DNA from: Betaproteobacteria bacterium
Lineage (GTDB): Bacteria > Pseudomonadota > Gammaproteobacteria > Burkholderiales > Casimicrobiaceae
Direction: 5' to 3'
Assembly: GCA_016720425.1 (NCBI GenBank)
Contig: JADKKQ010000001.1
Coordinates: 62,001-126,000, forward strand
Length of the DNA: 64,000 nucleotides
The notes under the pieces are model-generated. The model saw nothing but the letters and a program-made list of their open reading frames with translations. It was not told the DNA's origin and made no database searches. This document shows positions 45,135 through 56,718 of the stretch, one piece after another; the first letter of the stretch is position 1, and each line of letters begins with the position of its first letter. Both the position numbers and the translations under genes were made by a program.

Positions 45135-46820
45135 ATGACCAAGTTCGTGTTCGTTACCGGCGGCGTCGTTTCCTCGCTGGGGAAGGGCATCGCCGCCGCC
45201 TCTCTCGCCGCAATCCTCGCCACCCGCGGCGTCCGCGTCACCAATCTCAAGCTCGACCCGTACATCAACGTCGATCCCGGAACGATGAGCCCGTTCCAGC
45301 ACGGCGAGGTGTTCGTCACCGAGGACGGCGCCGAGACCGACCTGGATCTCGGGCACTACGAGCGCTTCGTCGACGTGAGGATGGCGAAGCGCAACAACTT
45401 CACCACCGGCCAGATCTACGAAAGCGTCATCCGCAAGGAGCGCCGCGGCGACTACCTGGGCGGCACCGTGCAGGTCATCCCGCACATCACCGACGAGATC
45501 AAGGCCTGGATCGCCGCCGGCGCGGGCGACGCCGAGGTCGCCGTGGTCGAGGTCGGCGGCACCGTCGGCGACATCGAGTCGCTGCCGTTCCTCGAGGCGA
45601 TCCGCCAGATGGGAATCCAGCTGGGCCGCGACAACGTCTGCTACATCCACCTGACGCTGGTCCCGTTCATCGCCACCGCCGGCGAGATGAAGACCAAGCC
45701 GACGCAGCACTCGGTGAAGGAACTGCGCGAGATCGGCATCCAGCCCGACGTGGTGCTCTGCCGCGTCGACCGGCCGCTGCCCGACGGCGACCGGCGCAAG
45801 ATCGCGCTGTTCACCAACGTCGCCCCCGAGGCGGTGATCCCCGCCGCCGACGCCGACAGCATCTACAAGATTCCCGCGGCGCTGCACGCGGAGGGGCTCG
45901 ACGAGATCGTCTGCCGCAAGCTCGAGCTCACCGTGCGTCCGGCCGACCTGTCCAACTGGAACCGGATCGTCGACGCGCTCGAGCATCCCGAGCACGCCGT
46001 GCACGTCGCGATGGTCGGCAAGTACGTCGACCTGACCGAGTCGTACAAGTCGCTGTCCGAGGCGCTGATCCACGCCGGCGTGCACACGCGCAGCAAGGTC
46101 CACATCCACTACGTCGACTCGGAGGCCATCGAGCGCGACGGCGTCGAATGCCTCGGCGGCATGGACGCGATCCTGGTGCCCGGCGGCTTCGGCAAGCGCG
46201 GCGTCGAGGGCAAGATCCGCACCATTCGCTACGCCCGCGAGAACCGCGTGCCCTATCTCGGCATCTGTCTCGGCATGCAGCTCGCGGTGATCGAGTGCGC
46301 GCGCAACCTGGCGGGTCTGCCGGACGCCAACAGCACCGAGTTCGATCCCGCGACCCCGCATCCGGTCGTCGCGCTGATCACCGAGTGGCAGAATCGCGAC
46401 GGCTCGATCGAGACGCGGACGCAGGCCTCCGACCTCGGCGGGACGATGCGCCTGGGCGCCCAGCCCTGCGAGGTGGTCCCCGGCTCGCTCGCGCACCGGG
46501 TGTACGGCAGCACGACGGTGTCGGAGCGCCACCGCCACCGCTACGAGGTCAACAACCACTACCTGCCGCGCCTCACGCAGGCGGGGCTGTCCGTCGGCGC
46601 GCGCGCCAGGAGCGAGTCGGCCGGCGACCTGTGCGAGATGGTCGAGTACCCCGGCCACCCGTGGTTTCTCGGCTGCCAGTTCCACCCGGAGTTCACGTCC
46701 AATCCGCGCCGCGGCCATCCGCTGTTCATCGGTTTCGTCCGCGCCGCGCTGCAGCGGCAGCAGCTGGTGCAGGCCGGCGGCACCGAGGCCTCGGTCGTCA
46801 CCCTCGTCGCCTCGAGGTGA
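45135..46820 (+). CDS. pyrG: CTP synthase
   Basis: Converts UTP to CTP with glutamine as nitrogen source. The 561-residue protein has the N-terminal synthase domain (KFVFVTGGVVSSLGKGI, DPYINVDPGTMSPFQHGEVFV) and the C-terminal class I glutamine amidotransferase domain. In the latter, catalytic C378 lies in GICLGMQ, and His/Glu in CQFHPEF complete the triad. First gene of a pyrG-kdsA-eno-ftsB series. Confidence 0.98.
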   Translation: MTKFVFVTGGVVSSLGKGIAAASLAAILATRGVRVTNLKLDPYINVDPGTMSPFQHGEVFVTEDGAETDLDLGHYERFVDVRMAKRNNFTTGQIYESVIRKERRGDYLGGTVQVIPHITDEIKAWIAAGAGDAEVAVVEVGGTVGDIESLPFLEAIRQMGIQLGRDNVCYIHLTLVPFIATAGEMKTKPTQHSVKELREIGIQPDVVLCRVDRPLPDGDRRKIALFTNVAPEAVIPAADADSIYKIPAALHAEGLDEIVCRKLELTVRPADLSNWNRIVDALEHPEHAVHVAMVGKYVDLTESYKSLSEALIHAGVHTRSKVHIHYVDSEAIERDGVECLGGMDAILVPGGFGKRGVEGKIRTIRYARENRVPYLGICLGMQLAVIECARNLAGLPDANSTEFDPATPHPVVALITEWQNRDGSIETRTQASDLGGTMRLGAQPCEVVPGSLAHRVYGSTTVSERHRHRYEVNNHYLPRLTQAGLSVGARARSESAGDLCEMVEYPGHPWFLGCQFHPEFTSNPRRGHPLFIGFVRAALQRQQLVQAGGTEASVVTLVASR

Positions 46821-46867
46821 CCCGGTGACGACGCGCGCGAAGCGGCCGGCGTGACGGTGGTGCGGCG

Positions 46868-49050
<2,183 letters not shown>

Positions 49051-49067
49051 CCGCCGGCGAGGCTCCC

Positions 49068-49391
49068 TTGCGCATCCTCGCGCTCGTCTTCGTGGCCCTG
49101 ATCGCCGCCCTCCAGTATCCGATGTGGCTGGGTAAGGGCGGGTGGCTGCAGGTGCGCGAGTTCGACCGGCAGGTCGTGGCGCAGCGCGCGGTGAATGCCG
49201 GGCTCAAGCTGCGCAACGACGCCCTCGATGCCGAGGTGCGCGACCTCAAGACCGGTTACGAGGCCATCGAGGAGCGCGCGCGTTCCGAGCTGGGGATGAT
49301 CCGCCAGGACGAAGTGTTCTTCCAGCTGCAGGACGAGGCTGCGCCGGCCGCCCCGCCGGCCGCCTCGCCGGGGCGGCCCGCGAAGCGCTGA
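49068..49391 (+). CDS. ftsB: Cell division protein FtsB
   Basis: A small bitopic membrane protein of the FtsQLB divisome complex. 107 residues: N-terminal helix (LRILALVFVALIAALQYPMW), then a coiled coil of about 40 residues, then the conserved EERARSELGMIRQDEVFFQL segment. The start TTG at 49068 is preceded by GGCGAGG at good distance. Its place right after eno is standard in proteobacteria. The Ala/Pro-rich tail is not conserved. Confidence 0.92.
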   Translation: MRILALVFVALIAALQYPMWLGKGGWLQVREFDRQVVAQRAVNAGLKLRNDALDAEVRDLKTGYEAIEERARSELGMIRQDEVFFQLQDEAAPAAPPAASPGRPAKR

Positions 49392-49426
49392 CGCACGGCC
49401 CGCGGCTGCACCGTCCCGGCGCGCGC

Positions 49427-50206
49427 GTGCTTCGCATCACGTCCCGCAGCAACCCGCGCCTGCGCGAGGTGGCGCGGCTGCTCGCGTCGGCACGCGACCG
49501 GCGCAAGGCCGGCAAGTGCGTCCTCGAGGGCGAGCACCTGATCGGCGTCTGTGCCGAGCGCCACGGCGCGCCGGAGGTGCTCGTCGTCGCCGACGATTGC
49601 CTCGGTCGCAGCGGCGTGCAGGCGCTGGCGGCGCGTTTTGCCGACCGCACGCTGGTCGTGCCGCCGGCGCTGTTCGGCGAGCTCGCCACGCTGCCGGCGG
49701 GCGTCGGGATCCTGGCGCTGATCACCGCGCCGCGGCCTTCCCCCGCACCTCCGGCCGACTTCTGCCTGCTGCTCGAGGACGTGCAGGATCCGGGCAACGT
49801 CGGCTCGATGCTGCGCTCGGCGGCGGCGGCGGGCGTCGCGCAGGTGCTGCTCTCGCGCCACTGCGCGTTCGCGTGGTCGCCCAAGGTGCTGCGCGCGGCG
49901 CAGGGTGCGCACTTCCATCTCGCGCTCTACGAGGATGCCGACCTGCCGCACTGGGGCGCCGCGTTCGTCGCCGGCGGCGGGACGCTGGTCGCGACGGTCG
50001 CCCACGGCGGGGCGCCGCTGTTCGCCGCCACGCTGGCCGGGCGCATCGCGGTGGCCATCGGCAACGAAGGCGCCGGCCTGTCGCCGGCGCTGCTCGCGAT
50101 CGCCAACCGGCGGGTGACCATCCCGATGCCGGGCGGGACCGAATCGCTGAACGCGGCGGCCGCCGCGGCCGTCTGCCTGTTCGAGTGCGTGCGGCAGCGG
50201 CGTTGA
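49427..50206 (+). CDS. TrmH/SpoU-family RNA 2'-O-methyltransferase
   Basis: A SPOUT methyltransferase of 259 residues, start GTG 49427. N-terminal substrate-binding part ITSRSNPRLREVARLLASARDRRKAGKCVLEGEHL. The knot motifs are LLLEDVQDPGNVGSMLRSAAAAG, IAVAIGNEGAGLSPALL and IPMPGGTESLNAAAAAAV. It resembles the second RNA methyltransferase of many genomes rather than RlmB, which is at 24946. The target nucleotide is not known. Confidence 0.9.
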   Translation: MLRITSRSNPRLREVARLLASARDRRKAGKCVLEGEHLIGVCAERHGAPEVLVVADDCLGRSGVQALAARFADRTLVVPPALFGELATLPAGVGILALITAPRPSPAPPADFCLLLEDVQDPGNVGSMLRSAAAAGVAQVLLSRHCAFAWSPKVLRAAQGAHFHLALYEDADLPHWGAAFVAGGGTLVATVAHGGAPLFAATLAGRIAVAIGNEGAGLSPALLAIANRRVTIPMPGGTESLNAAAAAAVCLFECVRQRR

Positions 50207-50249
50207 GCGGGCGCGCCGCGGTTCGGCGGCGGAGGCCGCCGCGCGGCGA

Positions 50250-51179
50250 TCAGCCGGCGGCGATGGTCACGACGCGTCCGCCGACGGTCGCGGCCAGTGC
50301 GGCGATGGCCTGCGCGTCCGGCAGCGCCGGCTGTGCGCCCGACGCGGTGCACGCCAGCGATCCCGCGGCGATGGCCTCGGCCAGCGCCCGCGGCCAGGTC
50401 GCGTTGCGATCGAGCGCCGCGGCCAGCGCGCCGCAGAAGGCGTCGCCGGCGCCCGTGGTGTCGACGACGCGCACCGGCGGCGCCGGCACGGCGTAGAGAT
50501 GCCCATCGGCGGCGGCGAAGGCCCCTTCGCCGCCCAGCGTCACGACCGTCGCCACGCCGAATTTGCGGTGCACCGCGGTCGCGAATTCGTCGGGGGTCGC
50601 CGGCGCGCCCAGCATCCCGGCCATGGCCGCCGCCTCGGTCTCGTTGACCAGCAGCACGTCGAGCGTGGCGACCAGCGCCTGCGGCAGCAGCTGCATCGGC
50701 GCCGCGTTCAGCATCACGCGGGCACCGCGCGTCCGCGCGCGGGCGGCCGCCGCGACGACCGCGGCCAGCGGCACCTCGAGCTGCAGCAGCAGCGTCGTCC
50801 CGGCTTCGAGGCTCTCGTCGGGCAGCCAGGCGGGGTCGGCCAGCGCGTTGGCGCCGGCGACCACGGTGATCGCGTTCTCCCCGCGTCCATCGACGTGGAT
50901 CAGCGCCACGCCGGTGGGCGCACCCACACGCCGGACGCCGGCGAGGTCGACGCCGCCGGCGGCCAGCCGCGCCAGCGCGGGCGCCGCGAAGGCATCGTCG
51001 CCGACCGCGGCGACCAGCCGCACTTCGCCCCCGGCCCGCGCGGCGGCGAGCGCCTGGTTGGCGCCCTTGCCGCCGGGCAGCATCGCGAACGCCTCGCCGG
51101 CGAGCGTTTCCCCCGGCTGCGGCAGGCGCGCGACGCGCGCGACGAGGTCGAGGTTGACCGAACCGAAGACGATGATCAT
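50250..51179 (-). CDS. rbsK: Ribokinase (PfkB family)
   Basis: Phosphorylates ribose or a similar sugar. 309 residues with the N-terminal IIVFGSVNLDLVARV, the PGGKGANQALAAARAGG substrate loop, and the anion-hole/catalytic motif VVDTTGAGDAFCGALAAAL with the catalytic Asp of GAGD. It overlaps the RbsD/FucU gene by 4 nt, so both are co-translated. Another PfkB sugar kinase is possible, but the NLDL and GGKGANQ motifs favour ribokinase. Confidence 0.9.
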   Translation of the reverse strand: MIIVFGSVNLDLVARVARLPQPGETLAGEAFAMLPGGKGANQALAAARAGGEVRLVAAVGDDAFAAPALARLAAGGVDLAGVRRVGAPTGVALIHVDGRGENAITVVAGANALADPAWLPDESLEAGTTLLLQLEVPLAAVVAAAARARTRGARVMLNAAPMQLLPQALVATLDVLLVNETEAAAMAGMLGAPATPDEFATAVHRKFGVATVVTLGGEGAFAAADGHLYAVPAPPVRVVDTTGAGDAFCGALAAALDRNATWPRALAEAIAAGSLACTASGAQPALPDAQAIAALAATVGGRVVTIAAG

Positions 51180-51637
51180 CGCGCGGGCTCCGGGGTCGCC
51201 GCGGCGTCCGGGCCGATCACGCCCTTGACCAGCAGGATGTTGCCGTAGGGGCGCAGCTCGCCGGTGCGCACCACCGCGTACGCTTCCCGCACCTGGGCGT
51301 AGAAATCGTCGCGGGAGACGCGGCCGATCTCGAGGTCGGCGAGGTCGCGGGCGGTGAACACCGCCGCGAAGTCGGCGACCGGCGCCGGCACCTCGTCCGG
51401 TGCGTCGACGACCGCCATGGTGATCGCCGCCGGGATCTCCGTGGTGTCGAGCGGGAGCACGGTCAGCACGGCGTCGAGCACGGCCGGCGCCGCGGCACCG
51501 GTGACGTGCAGCAGCCGGCGCGCGATCGCCGCGGCGGGAAAGTTGGCATCGACGATGGCGATCCGGTCGCCGTGGCCCATCGCCGCCAGCGCGTGCAGCA
51601 GATCGGCGTGCAGCAGCGGGTGGATTCCCTTCAGCAT
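51176..51637 (-). CDS. RbsD/FucU-family sugar mutarotase
   Basis: A 153-residue pyranase/mutarotase that converts anomers of ribose or fucose for the adjacent kinase. Signature GIHPLLHADLLHALAAMGHGDRIAIVDANFP in parts: the His of HADLL and the Asp of VDANFPA are the active-site residues. The ending RPYGNILLVKGV is typical. GAGC lies before the ATG. The sequence is closer to FucU than to RbsD, so substrate preference is open. Confidence 0.88.
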   Translation of the reverse strand: MLKGIHPLLHADLLHALAAMGHGDRIAIVDANFPAAAIARRLLHVTGAAAPAVLDAVLTVLPLDTTEIPAAITMAVVDAPDEVPAPVADFAAVFTARDLADLEIGRVSRDDFYAQVREAYAVVRTGELRPYGNILLVKGVIGPDAAATPEPAR

Positions 51638-51704
51638 CGAAGCTCCTTCGGTGGCGGCGCCGCAATCGCGGCAGGTGGCACCGGCGCGCGCCGCGATCCG
51701 CTGC

Positions 51705-52535
51705 TCACCAGCGCTCCCACACGGGCTCGACGCCGGCGGGCAGCGCAGGCAGCGCGCCGAGATCCAGCCAGCTCTCGCCCGGTCCGTGCCAGTCGGAGCC
51801 GGCCGACGCCGCCAGGCCGAAGCGGCGCGCGTGCGTCGCGTACTCGTCGGCCTGCGCGGCCGTGTGCGACGACGACAGCACTTCGACGGCATCGCCGCCC
51901 TGCTCGCGGAACTCGCCCAGCAGCCGGCGCATCGCGGTCGGGCTCAACGGATAGCGGCCGGGGTGCGCCAGCACCGCCTGCCCGCCCGCCGCACGGATCC
52001 ACGACACGGCGTCGGCGAGCGTCGTCCACTGGTGCGCGACGTAGCCCGGCTTGCCGCGCGCCAGGTAGCGCTTGAACACGTCCTTCACCTCGCCGACGTA
52101 CCCGGCCTCGACCAGGAAGCGCGCGAAGTGGGTGCGGGAGACGAGTCGCTCGCTGGTCACGTACTTCATCGCCCCTTCGTAGGCGCCGCGGATGCCCACG
52201 GCCGCCAGCGCGTCGCCGATGCGGCGCGCGCGCTCGCTGCGGCCGCGGCGCACCGCGGCCAGGCCGTCGGCCAGCCCCGGATGCCCGGGGTCGACGCGCA
52301 GCGCGACGACGTGGATGGTGTGGGTTTCCCACGAGACCGAGATCTCGGCACCGTTCACCAGCGTGATCCCACGCTCGGCCGCGGCCGCACGGGCCTCGGG
52401 CAGGCCGCCCAGTTCGTCGTGGTCGGTCAGCGCCAGGACGTCCACGCCGCGTGCCGCGGCCCGCTCGACGACCGCGGCCGGCGTGCAGAGCCCGTCGGAC
52501 CAGGTGGAGTGGCAATGCAGGTCGTAACGCGGCAT
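51705..52535 (-). CDS. PHP-domain phosphatase/nuclease (RNase AM type)
   Basis: A 276-residue metal-dependent hydrolase of the PHP family. MPRYDLHCHSTWSDG (first metal His pair), LALTDHDELGG, GAEISVSW, LAHPGRYP and SAGSDWHGPG supply the conserved His/Asp ligands. Family members of this length act as 3',5'-nucleoside bisphosphate phosphatases and 5' RNA-trimming RNase AM (YciV). It is divergent from ybiT with 109 bp between. Confidence 0.9.
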   Translation of the reverse strand: MPRYDLHCHSTWSDGLCTPAAVVERAAARGVDVLALTDHDELGGLPEARAAAAERGITLVNGAEISVSWETHTIHVVALRVDPGHPGLADGLAAVRRGRSERARRIGDALAAVGIRGAYEGAMKYVTSERLVSRTHFARFLVEAGYVGEVKDVFKRYLARGKPGYVAHQWTTLADAVSWIRAAGGQAVLAHPGRYPLSPTAMRRLLGEFREQGGDAVEVLSSSHTAAQADEYATHARRFGLAASAGSDWHGPGESWLDLGALPALPAGVEPVWERW

Positions 52536-52644
52536 CGGGGATTGAGCTTGCCGGGCGATTCTAGCAGAATGCCGAGTTACCCCGAGTGCGCGCCACACGG
52601 TCTGCAGCCGCGACCACGGCGCCGCGCCCGTCACCGGATCCCCC

Positions 52645-54249
52645 GTGCTCACCGCGTCCAACATCACCATCCAGTTCGGGGCCAAGCCCCTGTTCGAGAA
52701 CATCTCGGTCAAGTTCGGCGGCGGCAACCGCTACGGCCTGATCGGCGCCAACGGCTGCGGCAAGTCGACGTTGATGAAGATCCTCGGCGGCGATCTCGAG
52801 CCCTCCGGCGGCAACGTCGCGCTCGACCGCTTCGAGCGGCTGGGCAAGCTGCGCCAGGACCAGTTCGCGTTCGAGGACGTGCGCGTCCTCGACGTGGTGC
52901 TGATGGGTCACGCCGAGATGTGGCGCCTGCGCGAGGAAAAGGACGCGATCTACGCCAACCCGGAGGCTACCGAGGACGACTACGTGCATGCGGCCGAGCT
53001 CGAGTCACGCTTCGCCGAGTACGACGGCTACACGGCCGAGGCGCGCGCCGGCGAGCTCCTGCTCGGCATCGGCATCGGCACCGAGCTCCACGACGGCCCG
53101 ATGAGCGCCGTGGCGCCCGGGTGGAAGCTGCGCGTGCTGCTGGCGCAGGCGCTGTTCGCCGATCCGGACATCCTGCTGCTGGACGAGCCGACGAACAACC
53201 TCGACATCAACTCGATTCGCTGGCTCGAAGGCGTGCTCAACGAGCGCTCGAGCACGATGATCATCATCTCCCACGACCGCCACTTCCTCAACAGCGTGTG
53301 CACGCACATGGCGGACCTCGACTACGGCACGCTGCGCGTCTATCCCGGGAATTACGACGACTACATGATCGCGTCGACGCAGGCGCGCGCGCAGGTCCTG
53401 TCGGCCAACGTCAAGGCGAAGGAGCGCATCGCCGAGCTGCAGGAATTCGTCCGCCGCTTCTCGGCCAACAAGTCGAAGGCGCGCCAGGCGACCTCGCGCG
53501 CCCGCCAGATCGAGAAGATCCGCGTCGAGGACGTGAAGCCGTCGTCGCGCCAGAACCCCTACATCCGCTTCGATCTCGACGCCAGGCAGAAGCTGCACCG
53601 CAACGCGGTGGAGATCGACGCGCTCGCCAAGGGCTGGCCCGGGCAGTCGCGCGAGCTCTTCGCCGGGCTCTCGCTCAATCTCGAGGCGGGGGCGCGGCTC
53701 GCCGTCATCGGTCCCAACGGTGCCGGCAAGACCACGCTGCTGCGCACGCTGCTGGGCGAGCTCGCGCCCGATGCGGGGCGCGTGCGCTGGGCCGAGAAGG
53801 CGAACATCGGCTACTTCATGCAGGACCAGACGGCCGCCTTCGACAGCGATCTCACGGTCGCCGAGTGGATGCGGCAGTGGGCGCAGGAGGGCGACGACGA
53901 GCAGATCGTCCGCGCGACGCTGGGACGGCTGCTGTTCACCGGCGACGACGGCGCGAAGCCGGTGCGGGTGCTCTCGGGCGGCGAGAAGGGCCGGATGCTC
54001 TACGGCCGGCTGATGCTGCAGCGGGCGAACGTCCTGGTGCTGGACGAGCCGACCAATCACATGGACATGGAATCGATCGAATCGCTGCAACTCGCGCTCG
54101 AGATCTACACCGGCACCGTGATCGTCGTCTCGCACGACCGGCAGTTCGTGTCGGCGCTGGCCACCGAGATCGTCGAACTCGGCGGCGCGACGGCGCTGCA
54201 CTTCCACGGCAACTACGAGGACTACCTGGTCTCCCGAGGCGTGGGCTGA
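52645..54249 (+). CDS. ybiT: ABC-F ATPase YbiT
   Basis: A ribosome-associated ABC-F protein of 534 residues with two ATPase domains and no membrane part. Domain 1: Walker A GANGCGKS, a degenerate signature VAPGWKLRV (normal for YbiT), Walker B ILLLDEPTNNLD. The linker (about 240-320) contains RFSANKSKARQATSRARQIEKI. Domain 2: Walker A GPNGAGKT, signature LSGGEKGRM, Walker B VLVLDEPTNHMD. The sequence follows YbiT throughout. The start is GTG at 52645. Confidence 0.95.
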   Translation: MLTASNITIQFGAKPLFENISVKFGGGNRYGLIGANGCGKSTLMKILGGDLEPSGGNVALDRFERLGKLRQDQFAFEDVRVLDVVLMGHAEMWRLREEKDAIYANPEATEDDYVHAAELESRFAEYDGYTAEARAGELLLGIGIGTELHDGPMSAVAPGWKLRVLLAQALFADPDILLLDEPTNNLDINSIRWLEGVLNERSSTMIIISHDRHFLNSVCTHMADLDYGTLRVYPGNYDDYMIASTQARAQVLSANVKAKERIAELQEFVRRFSANKSKARQATSRARQIEKIRVEDVKPSSRQNPYIRFDLDARQKLHRNAVEIDALAKGWPGQSRELFAGLSLNLEAGARLAVIGPNGAGKTTLLRTLLGELAPDAGRVRWAEKANIGYFMQDQTAAFDSDLTVAEWMRQWAQEGDDEQIVRATLGRLLFTGDDGAKPVRVLSGGEKGRMLYGRLMLQRANVLVLDEPTNHMDMESIESLQLALEIYTGTVIVVSHDRQFVSALATEIVELGGATALHFHGNYEDYLVSRGVG

Positions 54250-54293
54250 GGAATTTTCGCCGGGAAATCACCCGGTTGCGGCTTTGCCCCCGC

Positions 54294-54322
54294 TTGCGGC
54301 GGGTTTATGCCAACGGTATAGT
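54294..54322 (+). promoter_or_regulatory. sigma70 promoter of the HTH protein gene
   Basis: TTGCGG (54294-54299) and TATAGT (54317-54322) with 17 bp between, 50 bp before the GTG at 54373. Confidence 0.55.
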
Positions 54323-54372
54323 AGCGGTTCGGTGGCGGACCTCGAGCCCGGCAAACGGAACCCTAGCTCATC

Positions 54373-54750
54373 GTGAAGATCTTCGATCGCGTCCTCAATC
54401 CCCGGGAAATCCGGCGGCGGCTGGGGCTCAACCAGGAGCAGTTCTGGACCCAGATCGGCGTCACGCAGAGCGGCGGTTCGCGCTACGAAAGCGGCCGCGA
54501 CATGCCCAAGCCGGTGCGCGAGCTGCTGCGCCTCGTGCACGTCGAGCAGATCGATCTCTCGCAGGTCAAGCGCGTCGATTTCGAGATCATCGGCTACCTG
54601 AAGGAAACCCATCCCGACCTGTACCGCAGCCTCCGGCGTGCGGCGCGGGGCCGGTCGCGCGACGGCCTGGCCGGTGGCGACGCGTTCGAAGCCGGGGACG
54701 ACCTCATCGATCTGCCGGCACCCGTCGAGCCGCGATCCACCGGCACCTGA
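54373..54750 (+). CDS. Helix-turn-helix (XRE-like) DNA-binding protein
   Basis: A 125-residue protein. Residues 9-60 form a lambda-repressor-like HTH (REIRRRLGLNQEQFWTQIGVTQSGGSRYESGR). A helical segment DFEIIGYLKETHPDLYRSLRR and an acidic tail follow. Start GTG. It ends 31 nt before a strong terminator, so it is a single-gene unit with its own promoter. Target genes unknown. Not accompanied by a toxin gene. Confidence 0.8.
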   Translation: MKIFDRVLNPREIRRRLGLNQEQFWTQIGVTQSGGSRYESGRDMPKPVRELLRLVHVEQIDLSQVKRVDFEIIGYLKETHPDLYRSLRRAARGRSRDGLAGGDAFEAGDDLIDLPAPVEPRSTGT

Positions 54751-54780
54751 CCGCCGCGCGCGCGACCCCCGCCTGCTCCG

Positions 54781-54810
54781 ACAACCCGCCGCGGCGGGTT
54801 GTCTGTTTTT
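54781..54810 (+). terminator. Rho-independent terminator after the HTH gene
   Basis: ACAACCCGCC and GGCGGGTTGT form a perfect 10-bp stem with a GC turn, followed by CTGTTTTT. Confidence 0.9.
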
Positions 54811-55021
54811 CGGGGCGCCGCGGAAGGGGGCGCCCGCTGGTGTCGGCGGCCGAGCGCTCCGCGTCGACGGCCGTTCATCAAGTGTAGAAGTTAAGGAAAA
54901 AACATATAGTTGCAGTGTGTTATTGATGTATTTTATGAGACTTTGGCCGGGCGGCTGCATCAGCAGCGGCGCCGGCATCGTCCAAACGGTCCATCGACGG
55001 GCCGACACCGAAGGCGCTGCA

Positions 55022-55552
55022 ATGGCGCCCATGCGATCGCCGCCGCGCCTGCGTCTCGAGCCCCGTCCGTCGCGCCTGCTGCGGCGGGCGCTGGTCGGCG
55101 CCTCCTTTGCAACCGGGAGCCTGGTCGCGGGCCTGCCGCTGTCTTGGCCGCTGCGCGTCCTGCTCGTCCTCGTCGTGCTGCTGCTCGCGATGCGCGCGGC
55201 GCGCGCCACGCTGGGCCGCGGATTGCCGGCGATCGTGCACGTCGGCGCCGACCGCCGATTGACCGTCACCGGGCGGGACGGGCGCTCGCGGTCCGGCACG
55301 ATCGGACCCGAATCCTGCGTCGGATCCCGGGTCACGACCGTCGTCTGGCGCGCCGATCGCGCCGATCCGGCGCCACGAGGCCCGTGCCGGCGCCGCGCCG
55401 CGCTGCTGATCCTGCCCGACATGCTGGCGCCGGAGGACTTCCGCCAACTGCGGGTGCTGCTGCGCTACGGTCGAGCGCCGTCGCTGGCCGGGGCGCGCGC
55501 CACCAGCGCGGTTGCGGCCGGCCGGCCGGCGAGCCAGGCGCTGCCGTCATAG
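55022..55552 (+). CDS. YgfX-like membrane protein
   Basis: A 176-residue protein. The first part (LRLEPRPSRLLRRAL) is followed by two hydrophobic helices (about 24-62). A beta-rich cytoplasmic part ends in RAALLILPDMLAPEDFRQLRVLLRYG, the mark of YgfX/CptA proteins. In enterobacteria YgfX binds FtsZ/MreB and pairs with SdhE; no sdhE is near here. The ATG at 55022 is chosen; an in-frame ATG at 54926 lies in an AT-rich stretch (54880-54940) that may be its promoter. Its 3' end overlaps the convergent dehydrogenase gene by 88 nt. Confidence 0.6.
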   Translation: MAPMRSPPRLRLEPRPSRLLRRALVGASFATGSLVAGLPLSWPLRVLLVLVVLLLAMRAARATLGRGLPAIVHVGADRRLTVTGRDGRSRSGTIGPESCVGSRVTTVVWRADRADPAPRGPCRRRAALLILPDMLAPEDFRQLRVLLRYGRAPSLAGARATSAVAAGRPASQALPS

Positions 55553-56286
55553 ACCTGCCCGCTGTCGCGTTTGGCCTGGCCGCCGGCGAGGTACAGAAAC
55601 AGCGGCACCAGCGCGGAAGGCGGCGGCAACGGCTGCTTGTCCTCGCCCGGGTGCGTAAGGGTGCGCAGCGGCGAGCGCATCGGTCCGGGCGACACCGCGT
55701 TGACGCGCAGGTTCGCCCGCTGCTCGGTTTCGTCGGCGAGTGTCGCCGCGAGCGCCGCCAGGCCGGCCTTGCTGGCGCCGTAGGCACCCCAGTACGCGCG
55801 GGGGTCCTGCGCGCGGGTGTCCAGCGTGAACACGATCGCGGCGTCCGGCGCGTTCGTCAGCAGCGGCAGCAGCACCCGCGTCAGCAGCATCGGCACGGCC
55901 AGGTTCACCCGCAGCACCTGCTCCCAGCGGTCGAACGACTGATGCTCGAGCGGGCCGAGCGAGCCGAGCATCGCGGCGGTGTGCACCAGCGCGTCGAGGC
56001 GACCGAGCTGCGCGCGCAGCGCCCCGGCGGCCTGTCCCGCCTCGGCGGCCGTCACCGAAGCGAAGTCCAGCGGCAGGATCGTCGGTTCCGGGTGCCCCGC
56101 GGCGACGATCTCGTCGTACAGCGCCTCGAGCTTGCGCACGACGCGGCCGTGCAGCACCACCGTCGCGCCGCGCGCCGCGCAGGCGAGGGCGAGCGTGCGT
56201 CCCAATCCGCCGGTCGCTCCGGTGACCAGGACGACGCGGCCGGAAAGTTCGGTGCGGGATTCGACGCCGGGGGTCGGAAGGGTCAT
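55465..56286 (-). CDS. yciK: SDR-family oxidoreductase, YciK-like
   Basis: A short-chain dehydrogenase of 273 residues. The NAD(P) loop GATGGLG lies at about 23-29 in VVLVTGATGGLGR. The catalytic YxxxK is in AYGASKAGLAAL, with the Ser position replaced by Thr in FTLDTRA as in other YciK proteins. NAVSPGPMRSPL follows. Substrate unknown. The start at 56286 fits family length; the frame is open further upstream without similarity. Confidence 0.85.
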   Translation of the reverse strand: MTLPTPGVESRTELSGRVVLVTGATGGLGRTLALACAARGATVVLHGRVVRKLEALYDEIVAAGHPEPTILPLDFASVTAAEAGQAAGALRAQLGRLDALVHTAAMLGSLGPLEHQSFDRWEQVLRVNLAVPMLLTRVLLPLLTNAPDAAIVFTLDTRAQDPRAYWGAYGASKAGLAALAATLADETEQRANLRVNAVSPGPMRSPLRTLTHPGEDKQPLPPPSALVPLFLYLAGGQAKRDSGQVYDGSAWLAGRPAATALVARAPASDGARP

Positions 56287-56510
56287 CGCAGGGCAACGGG
56301 AACGCGGCGGGCGGACGGGCGACCGCCGCGAAAGGGGCGGCTGAGCCAGGATCGATGATAGCCGAGGATCCCGCCGGCAGGAGCCGCGCCGCCCGCCGAC
56401 GCAGCAGCATCGCAGCCGACGGCGACACCGGACGGCGATCCGGCTTGCCCCGTCGCGCCCGTTCACCGATAATCAGCCCCTCGCGCTCGACGCGCGAACC
56501 GATCAACGGC

Positions 56511-56600
56511 GGGTCGCCCCGCATTGCAGCGTCGTGAACCTGGTCAGGTCCGGAAGGAAGCAGCCACAGCGATTCACTGCAAGTGCCGGGGGAACGGCTC
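56511..56600 (+). ncRNA. ffs: Signal recognition particle RNA (4.5S RNA)
   Basis: It contains the universal SRP loop GTCAGGTCCGGAAGGAAGCA followed by GCCACAG, within a long hairpin whose arms include GCATTGCAG and CTGCAAGTGC. This is the small bacterial form that binds Ffh to target membrane proteins. End points are estimated from pairing and may be off by about 10 nt. It is directly upstream of dnaX, as in many betaproteobacteria. Confidence 0.95.
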
Positions 56601-56718
56601 GCCACCCCATGCTGCGCTTCGCCCGCCCCGGGCAGGCCCTCTGCGCGTGCCGCCCAGGCGGCGCGCGCCGGCCCGGGCGACGCGCCCCAGGAATCCCGAC
56701 CTCTCGCGTGCGCCTTCG

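Noticed and set aside
53086..53160. Missing ABC signature in the first domain of YbiT as a sign of inactivation
   Set aside because: The VAPGWKLRV replacement of LSGGE is the normal state of the YbiT group.
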